DNA of 32,873 nucleotides from Candidatus Anaerofilum excrementigallinarum (GTDB lineage: Bacteria; Bacillota; Clostridia; Oscillospirales; Ruminococcaceae): NCBI GenBank assembly GCA_019115305.1, contig DXDW01000148.1, forward strand, positions 1-32,873, in the 5' to 3' direction. Made by a program: the position numbers and the translations under genes. Every line of letters starts with the position of its first letter. Positions within the stretch are counted from its first letter, which is position 1. Positions 8,093 through 15,129 of this stretch are shown one piece after another. The notes beneath the pieces are model-generated. The model saw nothing but the letters and a program-made list of their open reading frames with translations. It did no database searches and was not told where the DNA came from.

Positions 8093-8335
8093 ATGAAGAA
8101 ATCCACATTCGCTGCCATTGTAATTTTCCTGTCCGCTGCTGTGGGCGCACTGGTGGCTGCCTATCTGTACATCCAGCGCCGGGAGAAGGAGCTGGACGAG
8201 TACGAGCAGCTGCTGTTCAGCGAGGAGTTCAGCGATACCGTTCCCGCCCCCAAGGCTGAGGAAGAACCCGCCGAGGAGGAGCAGGAAGTGCCCGCTCCCC
8301 AGGCTGAGGCCACTGAAGAGCCCGACGCCGAATAA
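8093..8335 (+). CDS. Small membrane-anchored acidic protein, function unknown
   Basis: This 80-residue protein begins MKKSTFAAIVIFLSAAVGAL, a single N-terminal membrane anchor at about residues 5-28. A charged segment (QRREKELDEYEQLLF) follows, and then a Glu/Pro/Ala-rich, strongly acidic tail. I know no function for it. The start follows AAGGAGG with a rather long spacing of 11 bases. The same frame is open upstream, and an ATG at 7946 also has a strong AGGAGG six bases before it. That start would give 129 residues with a basic leader (MASIRVCRLRKKAVAFAG), so the true N-terminus is uncertain. The gene has its own promoter and terminator and is a one-gene unit. Confidence 0.7.
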   Translation: MKKSTFAAIVIFLSAAVGALVAAYLYIQRREKELDEYEQLLFSEEFSDTVPAPKAEEEPAEEEQEVPAPQAEATEEPDAE

Positions 8336-8357
8336 AATCCATCGGTTAGAAAAATCA

Positions 8358-8394
8358 CGCCCGCTTTCCGCAAAAACGGAAGGCGGGCGTTTTT
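8358..8394 (+). terminator. Intrinsic terminator after the small acidic protein
   Basis: A perfect 13-bp stem, CGCCCGCTTTCCG / CGGAAGGCGGGCG, with a six-base loop is followed by TTTTT. It starts 22 bases past the stop codon. Confidence 0.95.
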
Positions 8395-8446
8395 GTGCTG
8401 TGACCAGGATACTGGAAAGGTGCGGCTTTTCAAGGTATACAAAAGG

Positions 8447-8748
8447 CTGGCAAGGCCAATGCTGACGGCCTTTGCCGAGTCGAAGGGCAAGAAAAAGCCC
8501 CCGGCCCGCAGCGAGCCGAAGGCAATACCGGTAAAAAAACACGCAGACAGCCGGCAAGGCCAACGCTGACGGCCTTTGCCGAGCCAGAGGGAAAGAAAAA
8601 GCCCCCGGCTCGCAGCAAGCCGAAGGCAACACCGGTAAAAAAGGAACGAAAACAGCCGGCAAGGCCAACGCTGACGGCCTTTGCTGAGCCAGAGGGAAAG
8701 AAAAAGCCTCCAGCTCGCAGCGAGCCGGAGGCAATACCGATGAAAAAA
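8447..8748 (-). repeat. Three tandem ~105-bp repeats with terminator hairpins
   Basis: Units begin near 8447, 8551 and 8656, so the period is 104-105 bases, and the last unit ends against the adhE stop codon. Read on the minus strand, each unit holds CCGGTRTTGCC, a GC-rich hairpin, TTTTTC, then CTCTGGCTC and a second stem (GGCAAAGGCC ... GGCCTTGCC). A T-rich end follows. In the first hairpin several pairs are G-U in minus-strand RNA but C-A mismatches in plus-strand RNA, so the fold favours the minus transcript. A diverged copy lies at 1973-2100, also directly 3' of a minus-strand gene. Confidence 0.9.
8701..8732 (-). terminator. Intrinsic terminator of adhE
   Basis: On the minus strand the stem GCCTCCGGCTCG / CGAGCTGGAGGC (one G-U pair) is followed by TTTTTC, about 18 bases past the adhE stop. 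It is the first hairpin of the adhE-proximal repeat unit. Two further copies at about 8601-8627 and 8497-8523 would act as back-up terminators. Confidence 0.9.
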
Positions 8749-8749
8749 A

Positions 8750-11359
8750 TCAGATCTTGTCGCCGTTGTAAGCCTTGATATACAGCTCCTTGATCTCGGA
8801 GACCAGGGGGTATACAGGGTTGGCGGTGGTGCACTGGTCCTCGAAGGCCTTGTAGCTCAGGTCGTCCACCTTGCTCATGAATTCGGCCTCAGAGATGCCG
8901 CAATCCTTGATGCTCATGGGACGCTCCACAGCCTTCATCAGATCCTGGACAGCCTTGATCAGGCTGTTGATGCCTTCCTCGGTGGTGGAGGCGGGCAGGC
9001 CCAGGTAGCGGGCAATCTTGGCATAGCGCTTGTCAGCGATATACTCTTTATATTTGGGGAAAGCCGCAAACTTGGTGGGCTTGGTGGCGTTGTAGCGGAT
9101 CACATAGGGCAGCAGCACAGCGTTGGCGCGGCCGTGAGGAATGTGGAACTCGCCGCCCAGCTTGTGAGCCATAGAGTGGTTCAGACCCAGGAAGGCGTTG
9201 GTGAAGGCCATACCGGCGATGCAGGAAGCGTTGTGCATCTTCTCGCGGGCCAGGCGGTCGCCGTTGTAGCTGCGCTCCAGGTACTCGAACACCAGGTAGA
9301 TGGCATGCAGAGCCAGACCGTCGGTGTAGTCGTTGGCCATCACGGAGACATAAGCCTCGATGGCGTGGGTCAGCACGTCCAGACCGGTGTCGGCCACGAT
9401 GCTCTTGGGCATGGACCAGGTGAACTGAGGATCGATGATGGCCACATCGGGGGTCAGGCTGTAGTCGGCCAGAGGATACTTGATGTTGCCGTTCTTCTTG
9501 TCGGTGATAACCGAGAAGCTGGTAACCTCAGAACCGGTACCGGAGGTGGTGGGGATGGCGACCATCTTGGTCTTGGTGCCCAGTTTGGGGAACTTGAAGG
9601 CGCGCTTGCGGATATCCAGGAAGCGCTGACGCAGGCCGTCGAAGCTGGTTTCGGGATGCTCGTAGAACAGCCACATACCCTTGGCAGCGTCGATGGCGCT
9701 GCCGCCGCCGATGGCGATGATCACGTCGGGCTGGAAGGCGCGCATGGCCTCCACGCCGCGCATGATGCACTCCACGGAGGGATCGCTCTCCACGTCGGAG
9801 TAGATCTCGCTGTGGCAGTACTGCTCACGCTTGCGCAGGTAGTACAGAACCTTGTCCACATTGCCCAGCTTGACCATCACGGGGTCGGTAACGATGAAGG
9901 CGCGGGAAATGTCCTCCATCTTCTCCAGGTACTGGATGGAATCTTCCTCGAAGTAGATCTTGGGGGGAACCTTAAACCACTGCATATTCACTCTCCGCTT
10001 GGCAATGCGCTTCTTGTTGATCAGGTTGACGGTCGTCACGTTCTGAGAAACAGAGTTCTTGCCGTAAGAGCCGCAGCCCAGAGTCAGAGAGGGGGTGTTG
10101 GTGTTGTAGATATCACCGATGGCGCCCTGAGAAGAGGGGCTGTTGACGATGATACGGCCCACGCGCATGGCCACGCCGTAAGCATCGGCGGTATCCATGC
10201 TGCCGGTGTGGATAACAGCGGAGTGACCCAGGCCGCCCAGCTCCAGCATCTTGTTGGCGTAGGCAAAGCCCTGCTCCTGGCTGTCGCAGGTGAAGTAGGC
10301 CAGCACGGGGCTCAGCTTCTCCTTGCTCAGGGGGTACTCGGCGCTGGGCTCAGGCAGACGGGCGATGAGGATCTTGGTCTTTTCGGGGACCTTGATGCCG
10401 GCCTGCTCGGCGATCCAGTTGGCGCTCTTACCAACCAGGGGACCATAAACGCCCTTGTTGGGATCGGGGAACATGAACTTGGTGAGGGCCTCGGTCTCGG
10501 CTTCGTTGAGGAAGTAGCAGTTGTTGGCCTTCATGTAGCGCTCGAAATCGGCGGCGATCTCCTTGTCCACGATAACGGCCTGCTCGGAAGCACAGATCAT
10601 GCCGTTGTCGAAGGTCTTGGACATCATCAGGTCGGTGCAGGCGCGATGCAGATCGGCAGTCTTGTCGATGTAGCAGGGCACGTTGCCGGGACCTACGCCC
10701 AGAGCGGGCTTGCCGCAGCTGTAAGCGGATTTCACCATGCCGGGGCCGCCGGTGGCCAGGATGGTGGCGATGCCGGGATGAGCCATCAGCATCTGGGTAG
10801 CCTCGATGGAGGGATGCTCGATCCACTGGATGCAGTTTTCAGGAGCGCCGGCCTTGACAGCAGCCTCGTAGACGATGCGGGCAGCCTCGGCGGAGCACTT
10901 CTGGGCAGAGGGATGGAAGGCAAAGACGATGGGGTTGCGGGTCTTTACCGCGATCAGGCTCTTGAACAGAGTGGTGGAGGTGGGGTTGGTGGTGGGGGTC
11001 ACGCCGCAGATCACGCCTACGGGCTCGGCCACTTCCACATAGCCTTCCATCTCGTTCTCGTCCAGCACGCCGACGGTCTTTTCGTTCTTGATGTCGTGCC
11101 AGATATATTCGGTGGCGAACATGTTCTTGATGACCTTGTCTTCGTAGACACCGCGGCCGGTCTCTTCAACGGCCATGCGGGCCAGCTCCTGGTGCTTGTC
11201 CAGGCCGGCCAGAGCCATCTCGTGAACGATGTGGTCGATCTGCTCCTGGTCCAGGGTGAGGAACTGCTCCAGGGCCTTCTGGGCCTTGGCTACCAGCTCG
11301 TTGATCATAGCGCCGGTCTCAGGAACAACGGTTTCAACTTTTGCTTTTTTTTCAGCCAT
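8750..11359 (-). CDS. adhE: Bifunctional acetaldehyde-CoA/alcohol dehydrogenase
   Basis: AdhE reduces acetyl-CoA to acetaldehyde and then ethanol with two NADH, recycling NAD+ in fermentation; the family forms cytoplasmic filaments (spirosomes). The 869-residue product has the N-terminal aldehyde dehydrogenase domain (about 1-440) with catalytic Cys256 in GMICASEQAV. A linker follows, then the C-terminal iron alcohol dehydrogenase (about 460-869). The latter shows the NAD-binding GGGSAIDAAKG at 551-561 and iron ligands Asp661, His665, His728 and His742. The length is normal. The ATG follows ACAGGAGG. The gene stands alone, with a promoter overlapped by a Rex-type operator and a terminator embedded in tandem repeats. 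Identification is certain. Confidence 0.98.
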   Translation of the reverse strand: MAEKKAKVETVVPETGAMINELVAKAQKALEQFLTLDQEQIDHIVHEMALAGLDKHQELARMAVEETGRGVYEDKVIKNMFATEYIWHDIKNEKTVGVLDENEMEGYVEVAEPVGVICGVTPTTNPTSTTLFKSLIAVKTRNPIVFAFHPSAQKCSAEAARIVYEAAVKAGAPENCIQWIEHPSIEATQMLMAHPGIATILATGGPGMVKSAYSCGKPALGVGPGNVPCYIDKTADLHRACTDLMMSKTFDNGMICASEQAVIVDKEIAADFERYMKANNCYFLNEAETEALTKFMFPDPNKGVYGPLVGKSANWIAEQAGIKVPEKTKILIARLPEPSAEYPLSKEKLSPVLAYFTCDSQEQGFAYANKMLELGGLGHSAVIHTGSMDTADAYGVAMRVGRIIVNSPSSQGAIGDIYNTNTPSLTLGCGSYGKNSVSQNVTTVNLINKKRIAKRRVNMQWFKVPPKIYFEEDSIQYLEKMEDISRAFIVTDPVMVKLGNVDKVLYYLRKREQYCHSEIYSDVESDPSVECIMRGVEAMRAFQPDVIIAIGGGSAIDAAKGMWLFYEHPETSFDGLRQRFLDIRKRAFKFPKLGTKTKMVAIPTTSGTGSEVTSFSVITDKKNGNIKYPLADYSLTPDVAIIDPQFTWSMPKSIVADTGLDVLTHAIEAYVSVMANDYTDGLALHAIYLVFEYLERSYNGDRLAREKMHNASCIAGMAFTNAFLGLNHSMAHKLGGEFHIPHGRANAVLLPYVIRYNATKPTKFAAFPKYKEYIADKRYAKIARYLGLPASTTEEGINSLIKAVQDLMKAVERPMSIKDCGISEAEFMSKVDDLSYKAFEDQCTTANPVYPLVSEIKELYIKAYNGDKI

Positions 11360-11469
11360 TGTACTTCATCCTCCTGTCGATTGTTCAACAGACAAACTGC
11401 GGCAGGCTGCCGCACAGAGACGTGTGGTTGTGTGCCGGAAAGACTTTCGATTTTTCGTCCTGTGACTGT

Positions 11470-11499
11470 ATTGTACCACATCTGTTAATCATTTAACAA
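11470..11499 (-). promoter_or_regulatory. adhE promoter
   Basis: On the minus strand TTGTTA and TACAAT are 18 bases apart, about 110 bases ahead of the adhE start. The -35 lies inside the Rex-type palindrome at 11482-11499, so a bound repressor would block RNA polymerase. Confidence 0.75.
11482..11499. promoter_or_regulatory. Rex-type operator overlapping the adhE promoter
   Basis: The plus strand reads CTGTTAATCATTTAACAA, which differs in one base from the clostridial Rex consensus TTGTTAANNNNTTAACAA. Rex is the NADH/NAD+-sensing repressor that commonly controls adhE. No rex gene is in the window. Confidence 0.8.
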
Positions 11500-11549
11500 G
11501 TGGCAAACCGCCGAAGGTTATACGGGAAACCATAACTTTTTGTGCAGGA

Positions 11550-11567
11550 TTGACAATAGTTTAACAA
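11550..11567. promoter_or_regulatory. Second Rex-like site upstream of adhE
   Basis: TTGACAATAGTTTAACAA has one perfect half site (TTAACAA) and a 5/7 match in the other half, 68 bases from the first operator. It could support cooperative binding. It also looks like a plus-strand TTGACA -35, but no -10 or plus-strand gene follows. Confidence 0.55.
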
Positions 11568-11619
11568 ACTTTGAACAAAGAGGAAAAACAGGGCAAAAAC
11601 CGGGGATGGGGCAGGGTCG

Positions 11620-12147
11620 TCAGTCCTCGGAGGAAAACAGAATGTCCTCGGCCCGCAAAGCCTCGGAGATGCGCTGCAAAGCGGCGCTGTCGGCGGCCCG
11701 CACCGTGTGCAGGTGCACCCCGCCGGTGAGGTTGCAGAGCAGGCTGCGGCCCTGTTCCGCGGCGGCTCGGGCCAGAAATTGGTCGGCGTCGTAGCGGCTG
11801 GTGATGTGCAGCCGGCCGGTGATCTGGCCGTAGAGGGGATTTTCCACGATCACATCCTCCAAGACGCCCCCGTTGTCGGCCACGATGTACAGTTCCCGGC
11901 GCAGCTGGTCCAGGCCGTCGTGGCGGCAGGCCAGCAGGGCAGACACGCCCATCTCGCTGCGGGCGATGCGGTAGCCCCGGGGGGTGGCCTCGATGGCTTC
12001 GCCTCCGGCACGGAGCAAAGCCACATCCCCCACAATGATCTGCCGGCTCACCCCCAGCTTTTCGGCCAGGGCCGAGGCGCTGACGGGGGTGTCGGCATGG
12101 CGCAGCTGCTCCAGCAGAGCAGCGCGGCGCTGTTGGGTTGGGTTCAT
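11620..12147 (-). CDS. niaR: NiaR-type transcriptional repressor (HTH plus 3H domain)
   Basis: NiaR represses niacin uptake and NAD synthesis genes when nicotinic acid is bound. The 175-residue product has an N-terminal winged helix (RRAALLEQL, then SASALAEKLGVSRQIIVGDV, then GYRIAR) and a C-terminal 3H domain with its conserved histidines. These lie in CRHDG, in GRLHITSRYD and in GGVHLHTV, and are thought to bind metal and niacin. The ATG at 12147 follows AAAGGAGA and overlaps the preceding sirC stop as ATGA. It is the last gene of the hem operon, unusual company for a niacin regulator. No NAD-synthesis target is visible nearby, and no clear terminator follows it. Confidence 0.88.
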   Translation of the reverse strand: MNPTQQRRAALLEQLRHADTPVSASALAEKLGVSRQIIVGDVALLRAGGEAIEATPRGYRIARSEMGVSALLACRHDGLDQLRRELYIVADNGGVLEDVIVENPLYGQITGRLHITSRYDADQFLARAAAEQGRSLLCNLTGGVHLHTVRAADSAALQRISEALRAEDILFSSED

Positions 12148-12761
12148 TCCAATTCTCCTTTCGGCGGACATTTCGGCTGGCAGGGGACGCCCATTTCCTC
12201 CAAAGTGCGGGCCAGCTGGTCCGCGGGCAAAGCGGCCAGCTGCCGCAGCAGCTCCCGTCGCTGCCGGGGTTCCAGCCGGGTGCGCACCCAGCGGCGGGCC
12301 GCTGCCAGCAAATTCAGCCGCCCGGCATACCGCGTCTCGGCCAGTTGGGACAGCTCGCCGGCGGCCAGAGCCGCCAGGGCCGGGGATTCGGGCATGGATA
12401 CTGCCGTCACGCCCCCCTCAAAAGGCCGGGCGGCCATGGGGTGGAAAGGGGCATCGGGATCGGCGGTGCTGCTGATGCCCACCACCCCCCGCCCGGCGCA
12501 GTCGGCCAGAATCCGGCGGTTGAGGGCGGCATCGTCGGTGGCCGCCGCCGCCAGAAAGGCTCCGTCCAGCAGCTGGGGGGCATAGGCCAAAGGGAGCAGC
12601 CGGGCGGGGCAATCCTGCCAGCCCGGGCCAAAGGAGGGGGAATAGACAGTCACTTCGGCCCCTTCCGCCGTCAATTGCTTGGCCCGGCGCAGACCCTGGG
12701 TGCCTCCGCCAAAGACCACGCAGGGGCGGCCGGTCAATTCCAGGCGCAGACAGAAAGCCAT
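12144..12761 (-). CDS. Precorrin-2 dehydrogenase (SirC/Met8/CysG-N type)
   Basis: This enzyme oxidises precorrin-2 to sirohydrochlorin with NAD+; some members also insert iron. The 205-residue product begins with a Rossmann fold (CVVFGGGTQGLRRAKQL, about 14-30, then EGAEVTVYSP). ATDDAALNRRI carries the conserved Asp region. The C-terminal part (FEGGVTAVSMPESPALAALA) matches the dimerisation and active-site region. I chose ATG 12761, five bases after the hemL stop, with GGGGG just upstream; the frame is open far upstream but lies over hemL. It completes the route from the CobA activity encoded in the same operon. Whether it also chelates iron cannot be decided from sequence. Confidence 0.85.
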   Translation of the reverse strand: MAFCLRLELTGRPCVVFGGGTQGLRRAKQLTAEGAEVTVYSPSFGPGWQDCPARLLPLAYAPQLLDGAFLAAAATDDAALNRRILADCAGRGVVGISSTADPDAPFHPMAARPFEGGVTAVSMPESPALAALAAGELSQLAETRYAGRLNLLAAARRWVRTRLEPRQRRELLRQLAALPADQLARTLEEMGVPCQPKCPPKGELE

Positions 12762-12766
12762 GGCCT

Positions 12767-14074
12767 TTACCCCCGGGCGGCTTTCACCGCGGCAAAGGCC
12801 TTGTCCATGGCCGCAAAGGTGGCTTCGAGATCGGCGTCGGTGTGGGCCGCCGAGAGGAACATAGCCTCGAACTGGCTGGGGGCTACCATGATGCCGTTTT
12901 CCAGCATGGTGCGGAAATAGACGGCAAAAGCTTCGGTATCGCTGGACACCGCGTCCTCGTAGCTTTCCACCGGATGGTCGGCGAAGAACAGGGTGCAGAG
13001 GCTGCCCATCTGCTGCAGCTGGTAGGGCAGGCCGTGCTTTTGCAGCAGATCCCGCACACCGGCGGCAAATTTCTCGCCGGACTGTTCCAGCTGGGCGTAC
13101 ACCTCGGGGTGGGTGTTCAGATAGTCCAGCTGGCGCAGGCCGATGTACATGGCCAGAGGATTGCCCGAGAGGGTGCCCGCCTGGTAGACCGGCCCGGTGG
13201 GGGCCACGCATTCCATGATCTCCCGGCGTCCGCCGTAGGCGCCCACCGGCATGCCGCCGCCGATGATCTTGCCGAAGCAGACCATATCGGGCTGCACCCC
13301 GTAGACCTGGGCCGCGCCGCCGTAGGACAGCCGGAAACCGGTGATGACCTCGTCAAAGATCAGCACAGTGCCGGTCTCGTTGCAGAGCTGACGCAGCCCG
13401 GCGATGAATTCCGGCTTGCCGGGGATGACGCCCATGTTGGCGGCCACCGGCTCCAGAATCACCGCGGCGATCTGGCCGGGATTGGCCGCGAAAGCCTCTT
13501 TCACCGATTCCAGATCGTTGTAGCGGCAGACCACGGTGTGCTTCACCACATCCGCCGGTACCCCGGGGCTGGTGGGGACGCCGCAGGTGAGGGCGCCGCT
13601 GCCGGCCTTGACCAGCAGACAGTCGCTGTGGCCGTGGTAGCAGCCCTCGAACTTGATGATCTTGTCCCGGCCGGTGAAGCCCCGGGCCAGGCGAATGGCG
13701 CTCATGGTGGCCTCGGTGCCGGAGTTCACCATCCGCACCAGCTGGGCGGCGGGATAGGCGGTGGAAATGCGCCGGGCCATCTCCACCTCCAGATCGGTGG
13801 GCAGGCCGAAGCTCAGGCCCCGGCCCATGGCCTCGGCGGCCCCTTCCAGCAGAGCCGGATGAGCGTGGCCCAGAATCATGGGGCCCCAGCTGCAGATGTA
13901 GTCGATATATTCGTTGCCGTCCAGGTCAAACAGACGGGTGCCCTGGGCTTTGCGGATGAATACCGGGTCGGTGCCCACAGCGCGGAAGGCCCGCACCGGG
14001 CTGTTGACACCGCCGGGGATATACTGCCGGGCCTGGTCGAAGGCGGCCCGGGAAGCTGCGTGTTCCATTGCCAT
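12767..14074 (-). CDS. hemL: Glutamate-1-semialdehyde 2,1-aminomutase
   Basis: HemL converts glutamate-1-semialdehyde to 5-aminolevulinate, the second step of the C5 pathway started by HemA. The product is about 435 residues. Fold-type I PLP motifs are visible: VNSGTEATMSAIRLARG, then FEGCYHGHSD, then FDEVITGFR. The PLP lysine lies in CFGKIIGGGMPVGAYGG, at about residue 265-270. Three in-frame ATGs are close together. The one at 14074 is best placed, seven bases after AGGAG, and overlaps the hemB stop as TAATG, implying translational coupling. The ATG at 14080 abuts the ribosome site and is unlikely. Confidence 0.97.
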   Translation of the reverse strand: MAMEHAASRAAFDQARQYIPGGVNSPVRAFRAVGTDPVFIRKAQGTRLFDLDGNEYIDYICSWGPMILGHAHPALLEGAAEAMGRGLSFGLPTDLEVEMARRISTAYPAAQLVRMVNSGTEATMSAIRLARGFTGRDKIIKFEGCYHGHSDCLLVKAGSGALTCGVPTSPGVPADVVKHTVVCRYNDLESVKEAFAANPGQIAAVILEPVAANMGVIPGKPEFIAGLRQLCNETGTVLIFDEVITGFRLSYGGAAQVYGVQPDMVCFGKIIGGGMPVGAYGGRREIMECVAPTGPVYQAGTLSGNPLAMYIGLRQLDYLNTHPEVYAQLEQSGEKFAAGVRDLLQKHGLPYQLQQMGSLCTLFFADHPVESYEDAVSSDTEAFAVYFRTMLENGIMVAPSQFEAMFLSAAHTDADLEATFAAMDKAFAAVKAARG

Positions 14075-15054
14075 TACCATTCTCCTTTTTTCAGCTTTTC
14101 AGCGGCTTCCAGCGCGAAATAGGTGATGATGAGTTTGGCCCCCGCCCGCTTGATGGCCGTGAGGGTCTCGGGGATGACGCTTTCGTTCATCAGTCCCTTT
14201 TCCACCGCCAGCTTCAGCATGGCGTACTCTCCGCTGACATTGTAGGCAGCAAAGGGCAGGTTGAACTGGGTGCTGCCCTCTTTGAGCACGTCCAGATAGG
14301 CCAGGGCCGGCTTGACCATGAGGATGTCGGCTCCCTCGTCCAGGTCGGCCTGCATCTCCCGCAAAGCCTCCCGGCCGTTGGCGGGGTCCATCTGGTAGCT
14401 CTTGCGGTCGCCAAAGGCCGGGGCGCTGTGGGCGGCCTCCCGGAAGGGGCCGTAGTAGGCGGAGGCGTATTTGGCCGAATAGCCCATGATGGCCACATTT
14501 TCAAAACCGGCATCGTCCAAAGTCCGGCGCAGGGCCGCGATGTGGCCGTCCATCATGTCGCTGGGGGCCACCATGTCGGCTCCGGCTTCGGCATAGCTCA
14601 AAGCGATGGCCGCCAGATGGGGCAGAGTGGCGTCGTTGAGCACCTCCCCCCGGGCGTTGAGGATGCCGCAGTGGCCGTGGTCGGTGTATTCACACATGCA
14701 GACGTCCCCGATGATGTAGAGGTCGGGGCTGAGCTGCCGCAGCCGGCGCATGGCCTGCTGCACCACCCCTTCGGGGTCGCTGGCGGCAGTGCCGCAGGAA
14801 TCCTTGTGGTCGGGGATGCCGAAGAGGATGCAGGCGGGCACCCCGGTCTGCTCCATCTGGCTGGCGATCTCATCCAGCCGGTCCACCGAGTAGTGGTAGA
14901 TGCCGGGCAGAGAGGGGATCTCCTCTTTGATGTTCTCCCCCTCCACCACAAAGATGGGCAGTACAAAATCCTCCGAAGAAAGACGGGTCTCCCGGATCAT
15001 GGAGCGGATGGCGGCATTTTTGCGCAGCCGCCGGCCACGGTAAAATGGTTCCAT
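14074..15054 (-). CDS. hemB: Porphobilinogen synthase (5-aminolevulinate dehydratase)
   Basis: HemB condenses two 5-aminolevulinates to porphobilinogen. The product is 326 residues from MEPFYRGRR. The Schiff-base lysines lie in YSAKYASAYYGPFREAA and in MVKPALAYLD. A metal-binding cysteine segment, GDVCMCEYTDHGHCG, suggests a zinc-dependent enzyme. APSDMMDGH is also typical. I chose the ATG at 15054 because AAAGGA precedes it at good spacing; the upstream ATG at 15072 lacks a ribosome site. The stop overlaps the hemL start. A 75-base gap separates it from cobA/hemD upstream. Confidence 0.97.
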   Translation of the reverse strand: MEPFYRGRRLRKNAAIRSMIRETRLSSEDFVLPIFVVEGENIKEEIPSLPGIYHYSVDRLDEIASQMEQTGVPACILFGIPDHKDSCGTAASDPEGVVQQAMRRLRQLSPDLYIIGDVCMCEYTDHGHCGILNARGEVLNDATLPHLAAIALSYAEAGADMVAPSDMMDGHIAALRRTLDDAGFENVAIMGYSAKYASAYYGPFREAAHSAPAFGDRKSYQMDPANGREALREMQADLDEGADILMVKPALAYLDVLKEGSTQFNLPFAAYNVSGEYAMLKLAVEKGLMNESVIPETLTAIKRAGAKLIITYFALEAAEKLKKGEW

Positions 15055-15129
15055 AGGTTTCGGTCCTTTCATATTTGTATATATTTGCACGTTTATAACG
15101 ATTTGTATAAAATTGGAAGAGCAATACGA

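Noticed and set aside
7877..8734. Long minus-strand open frame with 35-residue repeats (FSFPLARQRPSALALPA)
   Set aside because: The repeats arise because the ~105-base DNA unit is divisible by three. The frame has no ribosome site and runs antisense through the small acidic protein gene and its terminator.
8447..8748. CRISPR-like array
   Set aside because: Only three units, the period is over 100 bases, there are no distinct spacers, and no cas genes are nearby. The units are similar along their whole length.
9134..11488. Long plus-strand open frame opposite adhE
   Set aside because: It mirrors adhE, has Gly/His/Leu-biased composition and no ribosome site; adhE motifs are unambiguous on the minus strand.
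11550..11567. Plus-strand TTGACA promoter near adhE
   Set aside because: No -10 at 16-18 bases and no plus-strand gene follows; the sequence is better explained as a Rex-like half-conserved site.
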